Assembly (NCBI RefSeq): GCF_027924905.1
Contig: NZ_AP027055.1
Span: 186,001-250,000, forward strand
Length of the DNA stretch: 64,000 nt
Source of the DNA: Limnohabitans sp. INBF002
GTDB taxonomy: Bacteria > Pseudomonadota > Gammaproteobacteria > Burkholderiales > Burkholderiaceae_C
Direction of reading: 5' to 3'
Part shown: positions 59,298 through 64,000 of the stretch, piece after piece
Position numbering within the stretch: the first letter of the stretch is position 1
Layout: each line of letters starts with the position of its first letter
The notes under the pieces: generated by a model
Seen by the model: only the letters and a program-made list of their open reading frames with translations
The model's database searches: none
Told to the model about the DNA's origin: nothing
Translations under genes and position numbers: made by a program

Positions 59298-60147
59298 CAG
59301 AACAAGCCTTTGAACACGAAGATGAAATAAGCTTTCTAGACATCTTGGTCACCTTGGCCGAGTCGTGGAGGCTGTTGGTATTTGGCCCCTTGATTGCTGG
59401 AGTGTTGGTTGGGGGTTTAAGCTTTTTGTGGCCTAAAACTTTTGAGTCTGTCTCCATCGTCCGATTGACTGAGCAAGAGCTGGCCTTGATCAACTCTGCC
59501 CCCGTTCTAGATCCGATCATTGAAAAATTTGGCTTGTTGCCTGAGTTTGACGGCATTCAAGACGATGCCCGTCAGTATCTAACCAAAAAGCTGGTAGGCA
59601 AGCTCGATAAAAAAACAGGCCTAGCCACCATCACTGCGGCTGCCAGCACGCCTGAGCGTGCGCAAGAGCTAGGCAAGGCGGCTATGGATGCTTTGTTGAA
59701 AGAGCTGCTACCCAAAGGTAAAAACAAAGACCAGGGGGAGCACAAATTCTGTCGAACGAACGCATCATTGCCAGTTCTGCTGACGCTATTGAGCAGCTGC
59801 AAAAGCAAATTGGCAAAGCGGGCCAAAACGATGCGGACCTAGAGGTGGTGATGAAGTATTACGCGTCGTTAACTGCCGAAGTGGCTAAGAAAGAGCTTGA
59901 AAACATTGAGCTGAAAAAGAGCTTGGCTGTGCGCGGTGATGAGGTATATGTGCAGCAGGCTAGTCTGCCGCAGCGTAAAGTTTCGCCAAAACAAGTGCTG
60001 GTGGCGCTACTTGCAATGTTGTCGTCGTGTTTTGCTTTACTTATTTTTGTGTTTATTCGTAAAGCATGGCAATCAACCGTGCGAGATCCGATTGCTTCAG
60101 GGAAGGTCCAGTTAATCAGACGTTTACTCTGTGCAGGGAGAGACTAA
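59294..60147 (+). pseudogene. Wzz-type chain-length determinant, interrupted by a 1-nt frameshift
   Basis: Two frames together form one Wzz-like protein of about 284 residues. The first part has the N-terminal helix LLVFGPLIAGVLVGGLSFLW. The second part (from about 59744 on) has LSNERIIASSADAIEQLQKQ, a coiled-coil region, and the C-terminal helix VLVALLAMLSSCFALLIFVF. Adding one A to the AAA at 59744-59746 joins them (HK-ILSNER). The first frame ends at 59842 and the second is open from there to 60147. This means a real mutation, a phase-variable tract or a sequencing error. If real, the periplasmic domain and second helix are lost. Confidence 0.8.
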
Positions 60148-60448
60148 TTTGGATGCAAGTATAAGTTTTGATGGCGTGCTATGCCAATCTCAGCTTCGAA
60201 GTGGGATGTAGAGAGCTAAAAATAGAGAGTTAAAAAAGCCTTGTCCTCGACAATCTTGAGGTGCTTGTGCGCAAGAGTTAATAGGTAGTACCCAAAGACG
60301 ACGAGATTTGCTACAAGAAAGTTGGTGTCGAGCAATTTTCGTGACTTATTTAGACTGGGTTGTAATAAAAAATAAAAAGTACTTGCTCTTTTAATGTTGA
60401 ATTTTTAAGCTATTAAAACTGTGGACTTTATCAGCAACTCGGAAAATT
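60148..60448. other. AT-rich intergenic region without a recognisable gene
   Basis: These 301 bp lie between the chain-length gene and the glycosyltransferase gene. The composition changes here to a markedly AT-rich one that continues to the end of the window. I see no credible gene on either strand and no terminator; decayed remnants of a gene are possible but not identifiable. Confidence 0.5.
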
Positions 60449-61255
60449 ATGAAAATAATAAAGCAGTCGAAAAATATTAATCCAAAGGTAAGTTGGTTGA
60501 TTTGCTCGCATGTACTAGATTTACTATTATACGAATCGTTAGATTCCTGTTTTGTTCAATCTTATTCTGATTTTGAAATGATTTTCGTTTGCAATGGCGA
60601 TTTGAGTGAGAAGATTGCTCAAAATTTATTGGTAAAGTATGCTAACGAGGATCGGTTGACTATTGTTACTAGTAATTTAAAGTATTTGACTCATAGTTTA
60701 AATTTGGGTCTTGATTTGTGTAGGGCTGAGCTCGTTGCCAGAATGGATGCCGATGATAGATGTGTACAGGATAGATTAAAAATACAAATGGAATATATGA
60801 ACCAACATCCTGAAGTATGTGTGCTTGGGAGTTATTTCAGGATAATTGATAAGAGTGGACTGATTAAAGAGATAATAAGATTGCCATATACAGATTCAGG
60901 CATAAGGAAAGCATTGTTTTGGCGAAATCCTATTTGTCACCCAAGCGTAATTTATAGAAAAAACGAAATTTGTAAGGTTGGCGGCTACATGGGGGGGCTC
61001 CAATCGGAAGATTATGATTTATGGATTAGATTGGCGCAAAATAACTTGTTAAAATTCGCGGCAATTGAAGAGCCGCTGCTGCTATATCGATCGATGAGTT
61101 CGAGTGATGCAAGAAAATCAAAGTATGCATATGCGGCCATGGCTAGCGCACAACTACGATTATTTGTTGTCACCTTGAATCTAAAATGGCTGCTTGGAGC
61201 TGGAGCTACCATTATTAAGCGTTTACTTTGGGTGCGTAAGAAGCAAATGAATTAA
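60449..61255 (+). CDS. Family 2 glycosyltransferase
   Basis: The 268-residue product has a GT-A fold: KVSWLICSHVLDLLLYESLD starts the nucleotide-binding domain, the DxD-type motif is ARMDADDRC (about residue 98), and the acceptor region is GGLQSEDYDLWIRLAQ with the catalytic Glu-Asp. It should add a sugar to a lipid-linked oligosaccharide on the cytoplasmic face of the inner membrane. The sugar is unknown. The gene is very AT-rich and uses codons unlike the first 58 kb, a sign of horizontal transfer that is common for such loci. Confidence 0.9.
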   Translation: MKIIKQSKNINPKVSWLICSHVLDLLLYESLDSCFVQSYSDFEMIFVCNGDLSEKIAQNLLVKYANEDRLTIVTSNLKYLTHSLNLGLDLCRAELVARMDADDRCVQDRLKIQMEYMNQHPEVCVLGSYFRIIDKSGLIKEIIRLPYTDSGIRKALFWRNPICHPSVIYRKNEICKVGGYMGGLQSEDYDLWIRLAQNNLLKFAAIEEPLLLYRSMSSSDARKSKYAYAAMASAQLRLFVVTLNLKWLLGAGATIIKRLLWVRKKQMN

Positions 61256-61274
61256 AAATTAAATTTCTGAAGAT

Positions 61275-62438
61275 ATGCGTCTCATCATGAAATCATTGAT
61301 AAATTTTTTTTCATTAATTGTTATTATCGGATTTCCTCGCTTCCCTGAGTCTGACATCCCCTTGTGTGTTGTTTTACTTCCTTTTTATTGGCGAGTATTA
61401 ATTGATGGATTTTTGTTAGAATCAATTAAACGGTCATTATTTTGCTCAATGGCTGTGTTTGTGTATGGAGTATGTGTTTGGTTAATTCATGATGCTTCAG
61501 ATTTTTTGGATTTTAAGTTTCTATTCGTATTGTTTGCTAAATGCGTATTGACCATATGTAGTGCAATTGTCGTGGTCGAGTTGATATGTAGAAATAAAAA
61601 GATTTTATTAATTTGGATTTGTGTGCAATCAATATTAATTTTTCTCTCGATTGGTAGTGCGCCAGTATTCGATTTCTTAGTTTTGTTTTCAGGCGCTGCT
61701 GGTTACGATGTTTATAGCCAAATTGGAGGACTGAGGGGCATCGGTTTTGGTGTTGTTCATGTATATGGAGCATATACAATAGTTTCTGCATGCGCACTTT
61801 ATATTATGTATGAGCATGTAAATTTCTTTAAGAAGATATTTTTAATCGCCTCCTTATTGTTAAGTTTTTTTGTTGCAAGAACTGCTTTAATTGTTGCTGC
61901 GGTTCTTTTGATTTTTAAATCAACTTTCCGATTTTTAGTGGTGATATTCCTTTACTACTGCGCATCATATGCATTTTATTTGTATGGAAATACTGATAGC
62001 ATTTTATATCAAATACTTGAGCCTGGTGTGAACTATTTCGGTAGCGGCGAGATTTATACAGCTAGCACTAATGCAAATCTGGAAATGATAAAGTTTCCAA
62101 CTGATCTTTTTGGGTGGCTTGCTGGCTACGGTAAATTTTTTGATGAGGGTCTTTTTTTTGAAAATACAGACTTGGGTTATTCAAGATTAACTTTATATGG
62201 TGGTATTGGGTTTTTAAATTTATATTTAATTGCGAATATCTATCCTGTTGTAAAAGGGTGGTTGCTGGTAAATAAGATTAATAATAGTAGCAAAGATGAT
62301 TATAAAATCTTGCTTTTTGTTTATGCAATCTCTTTTCTCGTCGTTAATGCGAAAGGAATAATTGATATTGGTTTGTTTTCGTATGTGGCAATGCTTCTTG
62401 CTCAAAAGAGTCTGGTCTCGGTGAGGCAATATGAATAA
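61275..62438 (+). CDS. Putative O-antigen/exopolysaccharide polymerase (Wzy-like)
   Basis: The 387-residue product is almost all hydrophobic, with about ten to eleven predicted membrane helices and one larger periplasmic loop near residues 245-290 (GNTDSILYQILEPGVNYFGS). This layout is that of Wzy polymerases, which are too diverged for sequence motifs. Position between a glycosyltransferase and a Wzx-like flippase gene supports the call. It overlaps the next gene by 8 bp. The start could also be the Met at 61287. Confidence 0.72.
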   Translation: MRLIMKSLINFFSLIVIIGFPRFPESDIPLCVVLLPFYWRVLIDGFLLESIKRSLFCSMAVFVYGVCVWLIHDASDFLDFKFLFVLFAKCVLTICSAIVVVELICRNKKILLIWICVQSILIFLSIGSAPVFDFLVLFSGAAGYDVYSQIGGLRGIGFGVVHVYGAYTIVSACALYIMYEHVNFFKKIFLIASLLLSFFVARTALIVAAVLLIFKSTFRFLVVIFLYYCASYAFYLYGNTDSILYQILEPGVNYFGSGEIYTASTNANLEMIKFPTDLFGWLAGYGKFFDEGLFFENTDLGYSRLTLYGGIGFLNLYLIANIYPVVKGWLLVNKINNSSKDDYKILLFVYAISFLVVNAKGIIDIGLFSYVAMLLAQKSLVSVRQYE

Positions 62439-63690
62439 GGGATTGCTCAATGCATATTGTTATCAAATTTTGTGGCAGTTGCCTAATTTGGTTATTATTC
62501 CACTTCTTGCGCCATTTGTCGAGTCGAATTCCATAGTCGGAATAACAAAACTATTTTTTATAGTTGCATTGATTTACGTAATTTCAGATTGGGGGCATTC
62601 AACATTGGGTGCTCAAAAGTTAGTGGAGGTAATTGGCTCAGAAAATAAACTTGATAAAATTTTTATCAAAGGAGAGAGCCTTCGAGTTATTAATTGTTTG
62701 ATATCCATGTCTATTTTTTATTTGGCACTCGCCAATGGCGCTCTGCAAGAAGGGCGGGAGGGGTATCAGCAATTTCTTAGTCTTGTTGGAATTGCGTCCG
62801 CATCGCAGTTGATTTTTCCCAATTGGGCAATTGTGGGGTTCCAATGGTATTCCAAGGTAAATTTAACCTTGCTGAAAATGAGGTTGGTGACATTGATAAT
62901 TTTGTTTGGATCTATTTTTTCAAACGTTCCAATTTATGACTGTTTTCTGATGTACTACATTGCTTTACTGCTATTTACTCTAGCGATACGTTATAAATTT
63001 ACTAAGGTAAATAGGCTGTCTTTTTTTATCTTTAATGCAAGATCATTTGTGAGGCTTAAGTTTACAGATTTTAACCCTGGCCTTATTTATGTTCTTGGTG
63101 GTATTTCATCTTACCTTACGCTAAATTCTGGAGTTTTTTTTGCTGATTATTTTCTGGGGAAACCTCTTGCTGCATCGTATGCAACTGCGGAGCGGTTACT
63201 TGCTGCTGTCAGAGCCGTTTATTTACCGTTTGTACAGTTCACTTTTGTTAAAATTTCTCGAAAATCCTCATTGATATCTGGCCAATATCAAGGTAAAACT
63301 CGCGAAAATTTGCATATTACTAGATCTAGGCTGTATATAAGTTTTCTTTATGCTGGATTGGTATTAATTATTGGAGAGATATATTTTTATATATTCTATG
63401 TAGATCCAGTCGCACTTTTGTGTTTTAGAATTTTAATTGTGGGCTTGGCTTTCTTGGGGATTTCACATCATTATGTAACGTTTATGTTGCTTGGCCGTGG
63501 GCATCGCTTTTTGTGGATTTCTGGGTTATTTGCTGCCTTGATTGTGTATGTTGGCATTGTTGTGTCGTTGGTTTTTTTCGGATTGATGAATATCTTCATT
63601 ATTCCTGGGGCTGTCGTAGTGGCTGAGCTTATTTTGCTTCTGTATGGGTTTCTTTTTTCAATTTTCTTTTTAAGGAGTGGTTATAAATGA
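62431..63690 (+). CDS. Putative polysaccharide flippase (Wzx-like)
   Basis: The 419-residue product has about twelve membrane helices in a layout that fits the MOP superfamily, with LLNAYCYQILWQLPNLVIIP at the N-terminus and GGISSYLTLNSGVFFADYFL in the middle. Wzx proteins flip undecaprenyl-linked repeat units to the periplasm. The gene overlaps the preceding polymerase by 8 bp and the next methyltransferase gene by 4 bp, so the block is tightly coupled. Assignment rests on topology and context. Confidence 0.78.
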   Translation: MNKGLLNAYCYQILWQLPNLVIIPLLAPFVESNSIVGITKLFFIVALIYVISDWGHSTLGAQKLVEVIGSENKLDKIFIKGESLRVINCLISMSIFYLALANGALQEGREGYQQFLSLVGIASASQLIFPNWAIVGFQWYSKVNLTLLKMRLVTLIILFGSIFSNVPIYDCFLMYYIALLLFTLAIRYKFTKVNRLSFFIFNARSFVRLKFTDFNPGLIYVLGGISSYLTLNSGVFFADYFLGKPLAASYATAERLLAAVRAVYLPFVQFTFVKISRKSSLISGQYQGKTRENLHITRSRLYISFLYAGLVLIIGEIYFYIFYVDPVALLCFRILIVGLAFLGISHHYVTFMLLGRGHRFLWISGLFAALIVYVGIVVSLVFFGLMNIFIIPGAVVVAELILLLYGFLFSIFFLRSGYK

Positions 63691-64000
63691 GTGAATACAA
63701 TGTTGATTTTTATGAAAAAATGTCAGGAGGTGCAGAGGCTTCAGCAAAGATAATGCTCCCATCTTTTTTTCAATTGATTAGTCCAAAAGTTATAATCGAC
63801 TTGGGTTGCGGTGTCGGATGTTGGTTGCGTGTTGCGAAAAAGTTAGGTTGTACTGCAGTATTGGGTTTTGATGGCGCATATGTAAATAAAAACCAATTAC
63901 AAATTGATGAGTCTGAATTTTTTTCGGTAGACCTTTTGCAAGATACCCCTGATGTGCACAAGGCCGATTTAGCCTTGTGCATGGAGGTCGCGGAACATTT
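63687..64000 (+). CDS. SAM-dependent methyltransferase (3' end outside window)
   Basis: The first 104 residues are visible. They start MSEYNVDFYEKMSGGAEASA and contain the SAM-binding motif I VIIDLGCGVGCWLRVAKKLG, followed by the acidic loop LGFDGAYVNKNQL and CMEVAEHF, a typical motif IV/V region. Methylation of a sugar or of a glycan end is likely from context. The ATG overlaps the flippase stop codon (ATGA) and has an AAGGAG site. The rest lies beyond the window. Confidence 0.88.
   Translation, partial: MSEYNVDFYEKMSGGAEASAKIMLPSFFQLISPKVIIDLGCGVGCWLRVAKKLGCTAVLGFDGAYVNKNQLQIDESEFFSVDLLQDTPDVHKADLALCMEVAEH

Noticed and set aside
60148..60448. Possible decayed gene in the AT-rich gap
   Set aside because: Short open stretches exist on both strands but I could not recognise any family in them.

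Overview
The window looks like a chromosomal segment of a betaproteobacterium of the order Burkholderiales, most likely the family Comamonadaceae (Limnohabitans/Rhodoferax/Acidovorax-like). This is inferred from gene content and order: recG-oxyR-ubiA, a DUF1840 gene beside an SrkA-like kinase, a Bug-family binding protein, a fused isobutyryl-CoA mutase (IcmF), a phasin with a Lys/Ala-rich tail, and an S10/spc/alpha ribosomal cluster that starts here at rplN. No database search was possible; names rest on family motifs read in the translations.

Layout. 1-3.2 kb: minus-strand dctA (cut by the window edge), tgt and queA. 3.3-6.5 kb: two unrelated-looking lipoproteins, a small XRE repressor and an outer-membrane barrel protein. 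6.5-10.6 kb: recG, oxyR and ubiA. 10.6-11.8 kb: a Lys-rich exported peptide and proC. 11.8-20.8 kb: a ribosomal superoperon (rplN to rplQ with secY and rpoA) with a clear promoter, structured leaders before rpsD and rpoA, then an initiator tRNA and its terminator. 20.8-27.4 kb: housekeeping genes (hydrolase, DUF1840, SrkA-like kinase, HAD dehalogenase, htpG with a sigma-32-like promoter, a pseudouridine synthase, a Crp/Fnr regulator). 27.6-36 kb: a seven-gene cluster that looks like one pathway: acyl-CoA ligase, livG, livH, livM, binding protein, livF and a phenylacetate-CoA-ligase-like enzyme. It is divergent from the Crp/Fnr gene across two tandem palindromes. 36-43.1 kb: a TTT binding protein, a kinase-USP fusion overlapping a metallophosphoesterase, 3-hydroxyacyl-CoA dehydrogenase, a NodIJ-like ABC exporter and psd. 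43.2-50 kb: an AT-richer acyltransferase, AMP nucleosidase and IcmF. 50.1-53.9 kb: a TRAP transporter operon. 54-57.8 kb: rhodanese, coaX, an M20 amidohydrolase, TetR and a phasin. 57.9-64 kb: rfaH, a perfect ops element, uppS, a frameshifted chain-length determinant, then an AT-rich glycan block (glycosyltransferase, Wzy-like, Wzx-like, methyltransferase) that runs off the window.

The most informative non-coding signals are: the ops/JUMPstart element just downstream of rfaH, which predicts RfaH-dependent expression of the polysaccharide locus; the htpG promoter built into the preceding terminator; intercistronic hairpins directly after both binding-protein genes; palindromic candidate operators in front of icmF and between the Crp/Fnr gene and its transport cluster; and a pair of GGGGTCAG-core repeats bracketing the tetR gene. 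I recognised no insertion sequence, prophage or CRISPR array, and I found no convincing wholly new system. The kinase-USP/phosphoesterase pair and the ligase-transporter-ligase cluster are the best candidates for unexplored biology.
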